Source of the DNA: Aquihabitans sp. G128
GTDB taxonomy: Bacteria > Actinomycetota > Acidimicrobiia > Acidimicrobiales > Iamiaceae
DNA: 64,000 bases
NCBI RefSeq assembly: GCF_019048865.1
Contig: NZ_CP077604.1
Coordinates: forward strand, 1,116,001-1,180,000
Direction of reading: 5' to 3'
Shown: positions 26,154-35,374 of the stretch, one piece after another
Position numbering within the stretch: the first letter of the stretch is position 1
Layout of the letters: every line of letters starts with the position of its first letter
Program-made: the position numbers and the translations under genes
The notes under the pieces: generated by a model
Databases searched by the model: none
Told to the model about the DNA's origin: nothing
The model's input: the letters and a program-made list of their open reading frames with translations, nothing else

Positions 26154-26355
26154 CAGCTGCGTGCCTGGGCTTCGGCCGCGCGTGACCCCGTGCGCTCGCT
26201 TGCCACCATGGGGATCCCTGCTCTCCGGCCGTCGATGTGCTCAGGAGAAGGGTGCGTCAGGCCCGCCTCTCGGCGCTGCGTACCCCCCCCGATCGCCGGT
26301 CCAGTCCCGGTTCCGGACGAGGTGACCGCAGCGCCGAGTGGTCTGGTGGCACCTC

Positions 26356-26361
26356 TATGCT
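26356..26361 (+). promoter_or_regulatory. Leaderless-type -10 element (TATGCT)
   Basis: TATGCT ends six bases before the ATG at 26368, and no ribosome binding site is visible. Confidence 0.55.
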
Positions 26362-26367
26362 CCGGCC

Positions 26368-27700
26368 ATGACGGGAACCCGGGCGGGCATCCAGTGGCTG
26401 AACCACGCCGGCTTCGCCGTGCGCTCCGAGGCCGGGAGCTGCCTCGTGGTCGACCCGTGGTTCGCGGGTGACGCGTTCAACGGGTCGTGGCGACTGCTCA
26501 GCGAGACCCGCACCACCATCGACCAGCTGGCGGACTGCCGACACGTCTGGCTCTCCCACGAGCACCCCGACCACTTCTCACCGGCTGCGCTGAAGGCCTT
26601 CCCCGAGGAGCAGCGCCGGCAGATGACCGTCTGGTACCAGGACACCCGCGACGGCCGGGTGCTCGAAGTTCTGCCGCTCGCTGGGCTTCCAGGTGCGGGC
26701 CATGCCCGCCGGCCAGGCCTTCGAGGTCGCGCCGGGCATCACCGCCACGTGCGGGCCGGTCGGGACCGACTCGTGGCTCCACCTCGTGGTCGACGGCACG
26801 TCGCTGTTCAACGTCAACGACTGCGAGTTCGCCATCTCGGGGGAGCTCGAGGGGATCGTCAGCCGGCTCGGTCGGGTGGACCTGGTGCTGCAGCAGTTCA
26901 GCTACGCCAACGGGATGTCGAACCCCGACGAGGTCGAGGCCCGCCTGCGCCACGCCGACAGCAAGCTGGCCCGCTTGGCCCGGACCATCGAGGTGGCCCG
27001 TCCGCGGGTGGTGATCCCGTGCGCCAGCCTCGTGTGGTTCTGCCACGAGGAGAACGACTACCTCAACGACTCGGTGGTCGGCGTGGACCGCGCTGCGGCA
27101 GCCATCGAGGCGGCGGGAGCCGAGGCCGTGGTGCTCTACCCCGGGGACGGGTGGGAGCTGATGGCCCCGCACGACAACGCCGAGGCGTGCGCCCGCTACG
27201 CCGAGGACGTCCGCCGCAGCGAGGATGCCCCGCGCGTCGCTGCCAAGCCGGTCGCCGACGCCGAGCTCCTCGAAGCCAGCCGCACCGCCCAGGTGCGCAT
27301 CAAGGCCAAGAACCAGCTGTGGGCCATGCGGCCCTTCGCCCGGACCCGCTACCTCCGGCCGGCGGTCCTCCGCGTGCCCGGTTCACCGATCGGGACCTTC
27401 ACCTACGACATGTTCCACGGCCTGCGCCCGGCACCGGGCGCCGCCGAGGTCGACCTCGAGCTGTCCGGCGAGAGCCTCCTCTTCTGCCTCCGCCACGAGT
27501 TCGGGATGAACACCCTCCTCGTCAACGGCCGCTTCACCGAGGCTCGGCCCGGTGGCCTGCTGCGGATGCGCCTGCAGTTCTCGCCCTCGATGCGCAACAA
27601 CCACGGCCAGTCGTTCCCACGGGTGTTCCTCGAGCGTCGGTTCGTGCTCATGGAGCTCCGCCGGCTGCTCACCAAGAGCCGACGGTCGCTCGCCGCCTGA
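26368..27700 (+). CDS. MBL-fold metallohydrolase, frameshifted
   Basis: The start has WLNHAGFAVRSEAGSCLVVD and the metal motif LSHEHPDHFSP, a metallo-beta-lactamase fold of the UlaG/COG2220 type. Near 26666-26672 the frame moves by one base and continues FQVRAMPAGQAFEVAPGITA through NDCEF and IPCASLVWFCHEENDY. A long C-terminal part contains FCLRHEFGMNTLLVNGRFTE. Joined length is about 443 aa. The extended C-terminus resembles MBL proteins associated with CMP-sialic-acid hydroxylase-like and sugar-modifying enzymes, but I cannot assign a substrate. TATGCT before the ATG supports the start. Confidence 0.75.
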
Positions 27701-27723
27701 CCCCGGCCGCCGGCCCCACCGAA

Positions 27724-27750
27724 CCGTCACCGACCGCCGACCGGTGACGG
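27724..27750. terminator. Hairpin between convergent genes
   Basis: A nine-base-pair perfect stem (CCGTCACCG with CGGTGACGG) encloses a nine-base loop in the 156-base gap between the convergent genes ending at 27700 and 27857. No T-run follows. Confidence 0.5.
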
Positions 27751-27856
27751 GTGGCGAGCTGGTCCGGAGCGGATGCCAACCCTGCCCGCCTGCGCTGGTG
27801 GAGAGCTCGACCAGGCCGTACGGCGCACGTTCGCTGAGGCACGGGACGCAACGCCG

Positions 27857-28354
27857 TCAGCCCTGCTGGCGGCCCTCGCGCTCACGGTAGAGCTCTTCGA
27901 CGGCAGTGGGCAGGGTCTGCTCGAAGTCGATGAGCTTGGCCCAGGTTGGGGTCACCACGATGCGGACCATGCCGTCGTAGAGCGACCGCACCTCGGCCTC
28001 CCACGCCACGCGCTGCTCGTCGGACATCTCGTAGGTGCCGTTCATCTGCAGGAACTCCTCCGGGATCCCCTCCACCTCGTCGAGCTCCACCCGGCCGCGG
28101 ATCAAGAGGATCTTGGGCGGGTGGGACTCGGTGTCGATCGTGAGGGCGACCTGCGGGTTCTGGCGCAACGACGCCAGCTTGGGGGCGTTGGTGGGCGTGC
28201 ACAGCACGACCTCGGACCCGTTCCAGCTGAACGCGATGGGCACGTTCCGGGGCGTGCCGTCGGTGGCCACGTAGGCCAGCCGGGTCAGGTCCCGGGCCAG
28301 CAGCTCCTGGCTGTAGGGACGTTCCAGGACCTCGGTGATCTCGTCGGCATCCAT
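27857..28354 (-). CDS. Pyridoxamine 5'-phosphate oxidase-like protein
   Basis: This 165-aa split-barrel flavin-type protein has TRLAYVATDGTPRNVPIAFS as the opening strands. APKLASLRQNPQVALTID is the cofactor-phosphate region, and IRIVVTPTWAKLIDFEQTL comes near the end. It is the second such protein in this window (see 14968-15459). Cofactor (FMN or F420) and substrate are unknown. GAGGAG precedes the ATG at 28354. Confidence 0.82.
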   Translation of the reverse strand: MDADEITEVLERPYSQELLARDLTRLAYVATDGTPRNVPIAFSWNGSEVVLCTPTNAPKLASLRQNPQVALTIDTESHPPKILLIRGRVELDEVEGIPEEFLQMNGTYEMSDEQRVAWEAEVRSLYDGMVRIVVTPTWAKLIDFEQTLPTAVEELYREREGRQQG

Positions 28355-28540
28355 CGTGGGCTCCTCGGGTCGCTCGGGCGCCGGGTGCGCCTCGCACCCC
28401 TGGGACGGAGCTCCGAACGCATCCTCGACACGATCCGCGAAGAAGTTCGAGATCGTCCGGAAGGGCGGTCGACAGGAGCGGGCCGTCCGCTCGGCGCGGT
28501 GCCGCGCACGAGGCTCGAGCGGTGCGGGTAGGGGCCCGGC

Positions 28541-30031
28541 GTGTCGCGCACCGTGTGGGTCCTGGGTGATCAGCTGAACCGGCAGATCGGCGCGCTGGCC
28601 GATGCCGTGCCGGGCGAGGACCGGGTGCTGCTGGTCGAGAGCAGGGCCAAGCTCGACGGAGCCCGGCACCGCCAGCGCACCCACCTCGTGGTGACGGCGC
28701 TGCGCCGCTTCGCCGCCGAGCTGGCCGACGCCGGCTTCGAGGTGGACCTCCGTCCGGCGCCCACGCTGGCCGACGGCCTGGCCGCCCACCGCCGCGAGCA
28801 CCGATCGGACGAGGTGGTGGCCACCGAGCCCAACTCCTGGGCAGCCCGAGCGCTGCTCGAGCGTGAGCAGGTGGCCACCGTGCCGTCGGACCAGTTCCTC
28901 TGCCACCCCAGCGAGTTCGACGCCTGGGCCGACGGGCGCGGCGCCCGCCGCCTGCGCATGGAGGACTTCTACCGCTGGCAGCGCGAGCGGCTGGGCTACC
29001 TCATGGACGGCGACCAGCCCGTCGGCGGGCGCTGGAACTACGACGCCGAGAACCGGGAGCCCCCGCCGTCGGGCAACCCGTGGCCCGACCCCGTGCGCTC
29101 CCGACTCGACGACGTCGACCGCGAGGTCCTGGCCGCCATCGGCCCGGCCGGCTTCGGCGAGGATCCGGTCGGCTGGTGGCCGACGAGCCGACGCCAGGCC
29201 CTGGCCCGCCTGCGCCACGCCGTCGAGGTGGTCCTGCCGGTGTTCGGTCCCCACGAGGACGTCATCGTCGAGCGCAGCTGGCACGTGGCGCACAGCCTGC
29301 TCAGCCCGGCGCTCAACATCGGGCTCCTCCTCCCGGGCGAGGTGGCCGACGCGGCCGAGGCGGCCCACCGGGCCGGCGACGTGCCCATCGCCTCGGCCGA
29401 GGGGTTCATCCGCCAGGTCATCGGGTGGCGGGAGTACGTCTGGGGCACCTACTGGCGCTCGATGCCCGGCTACCCCGACCGCAACGCCCTCCGCGCCCGG
29501 GCGCCGCTGCCACCGGCGTTCCGGGACCCGACCGCCACCGAGATGCGCTGCGTCCGCCACGCCGTCGAAGGCGTCCGGGACCGGGGCTGGGTGCACCACA
29601 TCCAGCGGCTCATGGTGCTGGCGAACCTGTCGACCCTTGCGGGCGTCACTCCCCGGGAGGTGGTGCGGTGGATGACCGACTCGTTCGTCGACGGCGACGA
29701 GTGGGTCATGCTCCCGAACCTGATCGGCATGGGCCTGCACGCCGACGGCGGCCAGATGGCCACCAAGCCCTACGTCTCCGGCGGTCGCTACCTGGCTCGC
29801 ATGACCGACCACTGCAAGCCCTGCCGCTTCGACCCGACCAAGCGGACCGGGGACGACGCCTGCCCGTACACCACCCTCTACTGGGACTTCCTCGACCGCC
29901 ACCGAGACCGCTTCGGCCCCAACCCGCGGATGGCCCAGGCCGTGCGCGGCCTCGACCGCCTGTCGGACCTCCCCGAGGTCCGCATCCGCGCCCGCCAGGT
30001 GCGCCGCGCCCTCACCGACGGCACCCTCTGA
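28541..30031 (+). CDS. FeS bacterial cryptochrome/photolyase (PhrB-like)
   Basis: This 496-aa protein starts WVLGDQLN, as in the deoxyribodipyrimidine photolyase-related (FeS-BCP) group. It has the FAD-domain segments YWRSMPGYP, WVHHIQRLMVLANLSTL and GGQMATKPYVSGGRYL. Four cysteines expected for the [4Fe-4S] cluster are visible: one in EMRCVRHAV, two in DHCKPC and one in DACPYTTLYWDF. Such proteins repair UV photoproducts, notably (6-4) lesions. The GTG start has TAGGGG six bases upstream. A perfect palindrome follows the stop. Confidence 0.9.
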   Translation: MSRTVWVLGDQLNRQIGALADAVPGEDRVLLVESRAKLDGARHRQRTHLVVTALRRFAAELADAGFEVDLRPAPTLADGLAAHRREHRSDEVVATEPNSWAARALLEREQVATVPSDQFLCHPSEFDAWADGRGARRLRMEDFYRWQRERLGYLMDGDQPVGGRWNYDAENREPPPSGNPWPDPVRSRLDDVDREVLAAIGPAGFGEDPVGWWPTSRRQALARLRHAVEVVLPVFGPHEDVIVERSWHVAHSLLSPALNIGLLLPGEVADAAEAAHRAGDVPIASAEGFIRQVIGWREYVWGTYWRSMPGYPDRNALRARAPLPPAFRDPTATEMRCVRHAVEGVRDRGWVHHIQRLMVLANLSTLAGVTPREVVRWMTDSFVDGDEWVMLPNLIGMGLHADGGQMATKPYVSGGRYLARMTDHCKPCRFDPTKRTGDDACPYTTLYWDFLDRHRDRFGPNPRMAQAVRGLDRLSDLPEVRIRARQVRRALTDGTL

Positions 30032-30047
30032 CGCCCGACGCCCGACG

Positions 30048-30063
30048 CCCGACGGCCGTCGGG
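30048..30063. terminator. Perfect 16-bp palindrome between convergent genes
   Basis: CCCGACGGCCGTCGGG lies between the photolyase stop (30031) and the stop of the minus-strand aminopeptidase (30070). Three tandem copies of GACGCCC run into it from 30029. It can fold as a hairpin and is probably a shared terminator. Confidence 0.5.
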
Positions 30064-30069
30064 TCGCGG

Positions 30070-30822
30070 TCAGGCGGCCGAGGCGGTGAGGACCAGCGGG
30101 TGGCCGTCGGTGATCACGACGGTGTGCTCGAACTGGGCCACCAGCCCACCGTCGTCGGTGAGGAGGGTCCAGCCGTCGTCCCCCTCGACCGTGTGGGTGG
30201 CACCCATGGCGAGGAACGGCTCGATCGCCAGCACCAAGCCCTCCCACAGGATCGTGCGGTCCGACCGGTCCTCGACGCTGGACACGTTGGGCGACTCGTG
30301 GATCGACCGGCCGACGCCGTGGCCCAGCAGGTCGGCCACCACCGTGAAGCCGTGGCGGCGGGCTCGACGCTCGACGACCCGACCGACGTGGCGCAGCGGC
30401 GCCCCGGCCACCGCGGCCGCCATGGCATCGGCCTGGGCCAGGCGGGTGGCATCGAGCAGCTCCACCGCTCGCTCGGTGGCGGTGCCCACCGCCGTGCTCG
30501 CCCCGGTGTCGGCCCAGTAGCCGTCGAGCTCGGCCGAGACGTCGATGTTCACGAGGTCACCGGACCGCAGCGGGCGGAGGCGGGAGGGCACCCCGTGGGC
30601 GGCCTCGTGGTTCACGCTGATGCAGGTGCTGCCCGGGAAGCCGTAGGCCAGCCGCGGCGCCGAACGGGCCCCGGTCGCCCGCAGCAGGCCACGCCCGATG
30701 GCGTCGAGCTCGCCCGTCGTGATCCCGGGCTCGACGGCGGCGAGCATGGCGTCGCGCACGTCGGCCACCACCCGTCCAGCCGCCGAGAGCCCCGCCAGGT
30801 CGTCCACGTCGTCGATCGTCAT
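30070..30822 (-). CDS. map: Type I methionine aminopeptidase
   Basis: This 250-aa M24-fold enzyme removes the initiator methionine. Metal ligands and substrate residues are visible: the NHEAAHG histidine, IDVSAELDGYWADT (first Asp pair), LLGHGVGRSIHE (His), AIEPFLAMG (Glu) and FEHTVVI (Glu). All five ligands are present, so activity is expected. The ATG at 30822 has TAGCGT seven bases upstream (30830-30835). It is not next to secY or adk, the usual location of the housekeeping copy, so it could be a second map gene. Confidence 0.88.
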   Translation of the reverse strand: MTIDDVDDLAGLSAAGRVVADVRDAMLAAVEPGITTGELDAIGRGLLRATGARSAPRLAYGFPGSTCISVNHEAAHGVPSRLRPLRSGDLVNIDVSAELDGYWADTGASTAVGTATERAVELLDATRLAQADAMAAAVAGAPLRHVGRVVERRARRHGFTVVADLLGHGVGRSIHESPNVSSVEDRSDRTILWEGLVLAIEPFLAMGATHTVEGDDGWTLLTDDGGLVAQFEHTVVITDGHPLVLTASAA

Positions 30823-30948
30823 GTCCGCAACGCTACCGACGCGCTCCTGCCTCTCGTTCTCCCCGCGCTGCGACCGCGGTGCCCCGGAGCGGCTCGGCGG
30901 ATGCCCGGACCACTTGCCCTCGGCGACCCGAGGAAGGAGCCTGGGGCG

Positions 30949-31500
30949 ATGGACGAGACCGCCAGCAGGTACCGCCGGGTGGCCGACCCCTTCGACGCGA
31001 TCGTCCACGCCGTGCCGGACGGCGCGTGGGATCGGCCGGCCCCCTGTGCGGGGTGGGTGGCCCGAGACGTCGTCCTCCACCTCGCCGAGTGGGTCCCGGC
31101 GTTCTTCGCTGCCGCCGATGGCCCGACCCTCCCGGCCGCGCCTCCCGGGGCCGACCCGATCGAGGCCTGGACGGCGCTCGACGCCGCGATCCGGGCGGCC
31201 CTCGAGGACCCGACCGTCGCCTCTGCCTCGATCTCGCACCCGCACGCCGGGACCCACACGTTCGCCGAGGCGATCGACACCTTCGTCCGCGAAGACGTGA
31301 TGCTGCACACCTGGGACCTGGCCCACGCGGTCGGCGAAGAGGTGACGCTCGATCCCGAGCTCGTCCACGAGTCGCTCCTGAAGCTCGAACCGATGGACGA
31401 GGTGCTGCGCGCCAGCGGCCACTTCGGCCCCAAGGTGGAGGTGCCCGACGACGCCGACGAGCAGACCCGGCTGCTCGCCTTCGTGGGCCGCCGACCCTGA
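30949..31500 (+). CDS. TIGR03086-type maleylpyruvate isomerase/DinB-like protein
   Basis: This 183-aa helical-bundle protein reads RYRRVADPFDAIVHAVPDGA, WDRPAPCAGWVARDVVLHLA and REDVMLHTWDLAHAVGEE. This is the TIGR03086 group of the mycothiol-dependent maleylpyruvate isomerase/DinB superfamily. The conserved histidines in VVLHLAEW and VMLHTWDLA would bind a metal ion. Members are often mycothiol-S-transferases; the target here is unknown. AGGAAGGAG at 30931-30939 is a strong ribosome binding site for the ATG. Confidence 0.85.
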   Translation: MDETASRYRRVADPFDAIVHAVPDGAWDRPAPCAGWVARDVVLHLAEWVPAFFAAADGPTLPAAPPGADPIEAWTALDAAIRAALEDPTVASASISHPHAGTHTFAEAIDTFVREDVMLHTWDLAHAVGEEVTLDPELVHESLLKLEPMDEVLRASGHFGPKVEVPDDADEQTRLLAFVGRRP

Positions 31501-31559
31501 CCGGCCCTGGCGTCCAGGGAGCGCCGCGCACCACGCCCCGCCGGATGCCTCGCCGCCCC

Positions 31560-31565
31560 TAGGGT
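31560..31565 (+). promoter_or_regulatory. Leaderless-type -10 element (TAGGGT)
   Basis: TAGGGT ends seven bases before the GTG at 31573. Confidence 0.55.
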
Positions 31566-31572
31566 CGGTGTC

Positions 31573-32172
31573 GTGGAACCCGTCGAGCAGGCCTACGGGG
31601 CCATGGCGGAGCGCTACATCGAGGCCTTCGGCCACCGTGACCAGGTGCACCCCGGCGACCTCGCCCTGATCGTGGGGCACCTCGGAACGCTCGTCGGGCC
31701 GGTGCTCGACGCGGGCTGTGGCCCCGGGCACCTCACCGCCCACCTGCGCTCGCTCGGCGTGGCGTCGACCGGCATCGACCTGGTGCCGGCGTTCCTGGAC
31801 CACGGGCGCGCCGCCGATCCCGACGGGCGCCACGTCCAGGCCTCGATGCGGCGGCTCCCCCTCGCCGACGGGTGCGCCTCCGGGCTCCTGTCCTGGTACT
31901 CGCTGATCCACCTGCCGCCGGACGAGCTCGATCCCGTCCTCGCCGAGCTCCGCAGGGTGCTCGCTCCGGGGGCCACGGCCGTCGTCGGGTTCTTCCCGGG
32001 CGCCTCGCTCGAGCCCTTCGACCACAAGGTCGCCACCGCCTGGTCCTGGCCCGTCGACGACCTCTCGGCCCGCCTCGACCAGGCGGGCTTCGCCGAGCTC
32101 GAACGCCGCCAGGAGCCCGCAGGGGTCCACGGCCCTCGAGCCCACGCCGTCCTCGTCGCCACCGCGACCTGA
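31573..32172 (+). CDS. Class I SAM-dependent methyltransferase
   Basis: This 199-aa methyltransferase of the type-11 kind starts QAYGAMAERYIEAFG. Motif I is VLDAGCGPGHLTAHL and motif II is GIDLVP. LPLADGCASGLLSWYSLIHL covers motif IV, and LRRVLAPGATAVVGFF is the post-motif strand. The substrate is unknown. A GTG start with TAGGGT seven bases before it fits a leaderless transcript. It is a single gene. Confidence 0.85.
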   Translation: MEPVEQAYGAMAERYIEAFGHRDQVHPGDLALIVGHLGTLVGPVLDAGCGPGHLTAHLRSLGVASTGIDLVPAFLDHGRAADPDGRHVQASMRRLPLADGCASGLLSWYSLIHLPPDELDPVLAELRRVLAPGATAVVGFFPGASLEPFDHKVATAWSWPVDDLSARLDQAGFAELERRQEPAGVHGPRAHAVLVATAT

Positions 32173-32291
32173 TCCGACGACCGAAGCGGCCGCCAGGCGA
32201 GCGTGGCCCGTACGGGTGATCACCGCCGCGGCGTGACCGAACGCCGCCCCCGCGGGCAGAGGGACGCGACCCCTTCGAGGAGAGCAGCCCC

Positions 32292-32750
32292 ATGGCTACC
32301 GTCCACCACACCATCGCCCTGCCGGTCTCGGCGGTCTACGGCGCCCTGACCACGCCGGAGACCTATCCGCACTGGCTGGTGGGCTGCCGGGACATCCGCT
32401 CGGTCGATGCCGCCTGGCCTGCACCCGGCTCGAAGTTCCACCACCGCGTCGGGCTGGTGGGGCCGATCACCCTCGCCGACAACACCAAGGTCCTCGAACG
32501 GGTCGACGACGAGGTGCTCAGCCTCGAGGTGCGGGCGCGCCCGTTCGGGCGCGGGCGGGCCACGTTCACCCTCGCCGCCGGCACCGACCCCAGCTCCACC
32601 GTCGTGGAGCTCGACGAGGTCCCGATCGGCCTGCTCGCCCCGACCAAGCCGCTCGCCGACCCGCTGATCAGCCGCCGCAACGAGCGCTCGCTGTCGAACC
32701 TTGCGGCGTACCTCGAGCGCGGCGAGTCGCAGGCCGACACGCCAGGCTGA
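32292..32750 (+). CDS. SRPBCC (START-like) family protein
   Basis: This 152-aa helix-grip protein reads HHTIALPVSAVYGALTTPET then YPHWLVGCRDIRSVD, VLERVDDEVLSLEVRARPFG and VVELDEVPIGLLA, with a C-terminal helix RRNERSLSNLAAYLERGE. The SRPBCC fold binds hydrophobic ligands; the family includes polyketide cyclases and lipid-transfer-like proteins. The ligand is unknown. GGAG lies upstream of the ATG. Confidence 0.82.
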   Translation: MATVHHTIALPVSAVYGALTTPETYPHWLVGCRDIRSVDAAWPAPGSKFHHRVGLVGPITLADNTKVLERVDDEVLSLEVRARPFGRGRATFTLAAGTDPSSTVVELDEVPIGLLAPTKPLADPLISRRNERSLSNLAAYLERGESQADTPG

Positions 32751-32895
32751 GCCCCGGTTCGGCGTCGACCCGCCGTGGTGGGCCGACCGGTCCGGCCCCG
32801 CTCGGTGGCGTCGACGCGATGAGTTCCGCGCCGGTCGGGCGTCCATGATCGTGAGCGCTCACCAGGAGCGCTCGGATCCGAGGAAGAGGTCGACC

Positions 32896-33717
32896 ATGAA
32901 CCCGATGGCACGCCAGATGTTCGAGCTCGTCGAGCCCATCGGGGTCATCCCATACTCGGCGGACGAGCCCAACGAGACGATGTTCGCGCTGGGGTTCACC
33001 AACTACTGGGACACCTACTTCGCCGGCCGGGCGGCCCCGCTGGGGCTCGTCGCCGCCGAGGTCGTCGATGCGCTCTTCTACAACTTCGGGCCGGGCGAGG
33101 TTGCCCGCCACATCCCGAAGGTGTGGGACACCACGACGCCGGAGGCGGCGATCGCCGCCCGCCGGGACGGGTGCGCCCAGGCTCTGCGGCGGATCCTCGG
33201 GGACCGGCTCGACACCCCAGAGGTCGCCCGGGCGACGGACCTGCTGCTGCAGGCGGCGGTCAGCGCACCGGTCGAGGGCCGGCCGATGTACGCCGCCCTG
33301 CGCACGATCCCGGCCCCCGACGAAGTGGTGGCACGCCTGTTCCACGCCGCCTCGCTGCTGCGCGAGCACCGGGGCGACGGCCACATCGCCGCCCTCATGG
33401 TCGACGGGATCGGCGGCCTCGAGGCCCACGTCCTGCTGGCCCTCGACATGGACGTGCCGGCGAAGAGCTTCGGACGCATCCACCACCTCCCGGACCCGCT
33501 GCTCGACGAGGTCATCGACGGGCTGCGCCAGCGGGGCCTGATCGGCGAGGACGGGTGGCTCACCGACGCCGGCCACGCCGTGAAGGACCGCATCGAGGAT
33601 CGCACCGACGACCTCGCCGCCCTGCCCTACGAGGCGCTCGCTCCAGCCGAGCTCGCCGAGGTCGTGGACGTGCTCGAACCGCTCGCTGCGCTCCTGGTCG
33701 CCGCCCAGCCCTGGTGA
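32896..33717 (+). CDS. SCO6745-type helix-turn-helix protein
   Basis: This 273-aa protein of the actinobacterial SCO6745 group has FALGFTNYWDTYFAGRAAPL near the start. LVAAEVVDALFYNFGPGEVA and HIPKVWDTTTPE follow. RLFHAASLLREHRGDGHIAA and a C-terminal winged-helix-like part come later (LDEVIDGLRQRGLIGEDGWL). Members look like MarR-type helical proteins but have no established function. AGGAAGAGG at 32881-32889 is a good ribosome binding site for the ATG. Confidence 0.82.
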   Translation: MNPMARQMFELVEPIGVIPYSADEPNETMFALGFTNYWDTYFAGRAAPLGLVAAEVVDALFYNFGPGEVARHIPKVWDTTTPEAAIAARRDGCAQALRRILGDRLDTPEVARATDLLLQAAVSAPVEGRPMYAALRTIPAPDEVVARLFHAASLLREHRGDGHIAALMVDGIGGLEAHVLLALDMDVPAKSFGRIHHLPDPLLDEVIDGLRQRGLIGEDGWLTDAGHAVKDRIEDRTDDLAALPYEALAPAELAEVVDVLEPLAALLVAAQPW

Positions 33718-33736
33718 AGACCGGATTCCGGCGGCG

Positions 33737-34225
33737 CTACCCGTCGATGCGCTGGTAGCTGAGCCGAAGGTCGTCCTCCCACGGCGCGCCGTCGCGCGAC
33801 ATCGTCCCCTGGGCTTCGAGGCTGGTGCCGTCGGCCCCGATGGTGAGGACCATGCGCTGGGCGAAGCCGGCCTCGTCGCGGTGCCAGCTCACCTCGCCGT
33901 CGGCCACCTCGACGTCGTACCGGCGGGAGATGTCGCGCTCGTCGAAGTAGATCATCGTGAAGGTGCCGGCCGCGTCGTCGGACCCGATGATCGCCAGCCC
34001 GTCGGGCACCTGCGGCTCGTCGATCTCGGAGCGCATCAAGAGGAACGCGCCGCCCTCGTGCCACTCGAACGACGTCCGTCCGTGGAAGGTGACGCCGGGG
34101 ACGAGCGGGTGCGTGCCGGTGGTTCGCCACGCCCCCAGGAGCGGGGCCAGCGGCGCCAGGGCCGGGTTGGGTCGCTGCGCAACGGGACCGATCGGCGTCG
34201 TAATCGGCCCGATGGTTCCACACAC
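33737..34225 (-). CDS. Nitrobindin/FABP-like beta-barrel protein (DUF1794)
   Basis: About 162 aa that read LAPLAPLLGAWRTTGTHPLV, then SFEWHEGGAFLLMRSEID, GTFTMIYFDERDISRRYDV and GEVSWHRDEAGFAQRMVLTI. This is the antiparallel beta-barrel pattern of DUF1794 proteins, whose nitrobindin members bind ferric haem; a haem ligand is not evident here. The start is uncertain. GTG 34225 is the nearest sensible one, but the frame is open further upstream. It is a single gene. Confidence 0.7.
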   Translation of the reverse strand: MCGTIGPITTPIGPVAQRPNPALAPLAPLLGAWRTTGTHPLVPGVTFHGRTSFEWHEGGAFLLMRSEIDEPQVPDGLAIIGSDDAAGTFTMIYFDERDISRRYDVEVADGEVSWHRDEAGFAQRMVLTIGADGTSLEAQGTMSRDGAPWEDDLRLSYQRIDG

Positions 34226-34326
34226 CCGCCAGGGCTGCCCGTGCTCGTCTGGCGGCGGGCGGGACACCGCCGATCGCTTCGACCTCGGGCGGCCCCCGAC
34301 CCGGATCGGCCCGGCGTCGCTCCGGC

Positions 34327-34764
34327 TCAGCCGAGCGCCTCGGCGAGGCCGACGAGGATGCCCTCGGGCCCGCGGAGGTAGCAGAGCCGGTAGGCGTCCT
34401 CGAACTGGACCACCTCGGAGCTGACCAGCTGCGCGCCGTGGGGAGCGAGCCGGGCGAGGGTGTCGTCGAGGTCGTCCACGGCGAACATGACCCGGAGGTA
34501 GCCCAGCGCGTTCACCGGCGCGTTGCGGTGGTCGGCGACCACCGCTGGTGCGAGGAAGCGCGACAGCTCGATCCGGCTGTTCCCATCCGGCGTGCGCAGC
34601 ATGGCGATCTCGACGCTCTGGTCGCCCAGGCCGGTGACGCTCCCGGCCCACTCCCCCTCCACCATGGCTCGCCCCTCGAGCTCGAGGCCGAGCTCGACGA
34701 AGAACCCGATCACGGCATCGAGGTCCTCGACGACGATCCCGACGTTGTCCATCTTCAGCGCCAT
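34327..34764 (-). CDS. VOC family protein
   Basis: This 145-aa vicinal-oxygen-chelate protein starts MDNVGIVVEDLDAVIGFFVE and has a second module at LGYLRVMFAVDDLDDTLARL. VQFEDAYRLCYLRGPEGILV comes near the end, with the final conserved Glu in the RGPEGI segment. Glyoxalase-like metal sites look only partly kept (Asn/Asp in place of the first His), so it may be non-catalytic or ligand-binding. TAGCCT lies six bases before the ATG, a leaderless-type start. Confidence 0.82.
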   Translation of the reverse strand: MALKMDNVGIVVEDLDAVIGFFVELGLELEGRAMVEGEWAGSVTGLGDQSVEIAMLRTPDGNSRIELSRFLAPAVVADHRNAPVNALGYLRVMFAVDDLDDTLARLAPHGAQLVSSEVVQFEDAYRLCYLRGPEGILVGLAEALG

Positions 34765-34939
34765 CCGCCGAGGCTACGAGGGTCTCGAGGCGTCAGGTCG
34801 GCGTCCTGCTTGCCACCGGCGGATCCCGGCCGTCCGCTCGACGGTGACCGCACCCACCTCCCAGCCGTGGGGCGGAGGCGGGTCCGGCCGCGCCGACGCC
34901 GGCTGACCGACACCGGGGTCCGTCTGGCATCCTCGGTCG

Positions 34940-35374
34940 ATGGGCGATCCCGGATCGGCGACGCAGCTCCGAAGTGGCGCGACCGTCGTCACGAGGCAGC
35001 AGGTGGCGGGACGAGCGGTGTGCCGCGAGGTGCCGTGGCCGCTCGTTCGCGTGCGCGTCGACGCCGACCAGATCGACGTGCGATGCCTGGGATCGGCCTG
35101 GAGGCTCCGGCAGGAAGCGGTTCGAGGCTGCATCGTCGTGGCGAACCCTCGCTCGCTGCACGCATCGGTTGCGGTGGCGCTGGTCGAAGGCGGCTTCTGG
35201 GACCGGCTCCTCACCAGCCGACGACTGCTCAGGACCCTCGAGGCCCACGGCTGGCCGATCCAGATCGAGGGTCTCCCGAACCGTGAGCAGGTCCTGTCCG
35301 CTGCCGTTCCCGTCGCACGATCGGACGAGGTCGCTCCGATCCGCGACCCGCGCCGCGCGAGGATCGACCCATGA
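34940..35374 (+). CDS. Hypothetical protein
   Basis: This 144-aa protein is not recognised. It has beta-rich segments VRVRVDADQIDVRCLGSAWR and GCIVVANPRSLHASVAVALV, then an Arg/Leu-rich helix (WDRLLTSRRLLRTLEAHGWP) and a polar tail. There is no membrane segment. It overlaps the next small gene by four bases (ATGA), so the two are probably co-translated. A CATCCT hexamer six bases before the ATG resembles the leaderless motif with one mismatch. Confidence 0.65.
   Translation: MGDPGSATQLRSGATVVTRQQVAGRAVCREVPWPLVRVRVDADQIDVRCLGSAWRLRQEAVRGCIVVANPRSLHASVAVALVEGGFWDRLLTSRRLLRTLEAHGWPIQIEGLPNREQVLSAAVPVARSDEVAPIRDPRRARIDP

Noticed and set aside
28355..30247. Minus-strand open frame opposite the photolyase gene, joined to the flavin split-barrel gene
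   Set aside because: Only the last 165 codons (27857-28354) match a family; the rest is antisense of the photolyase and map region.
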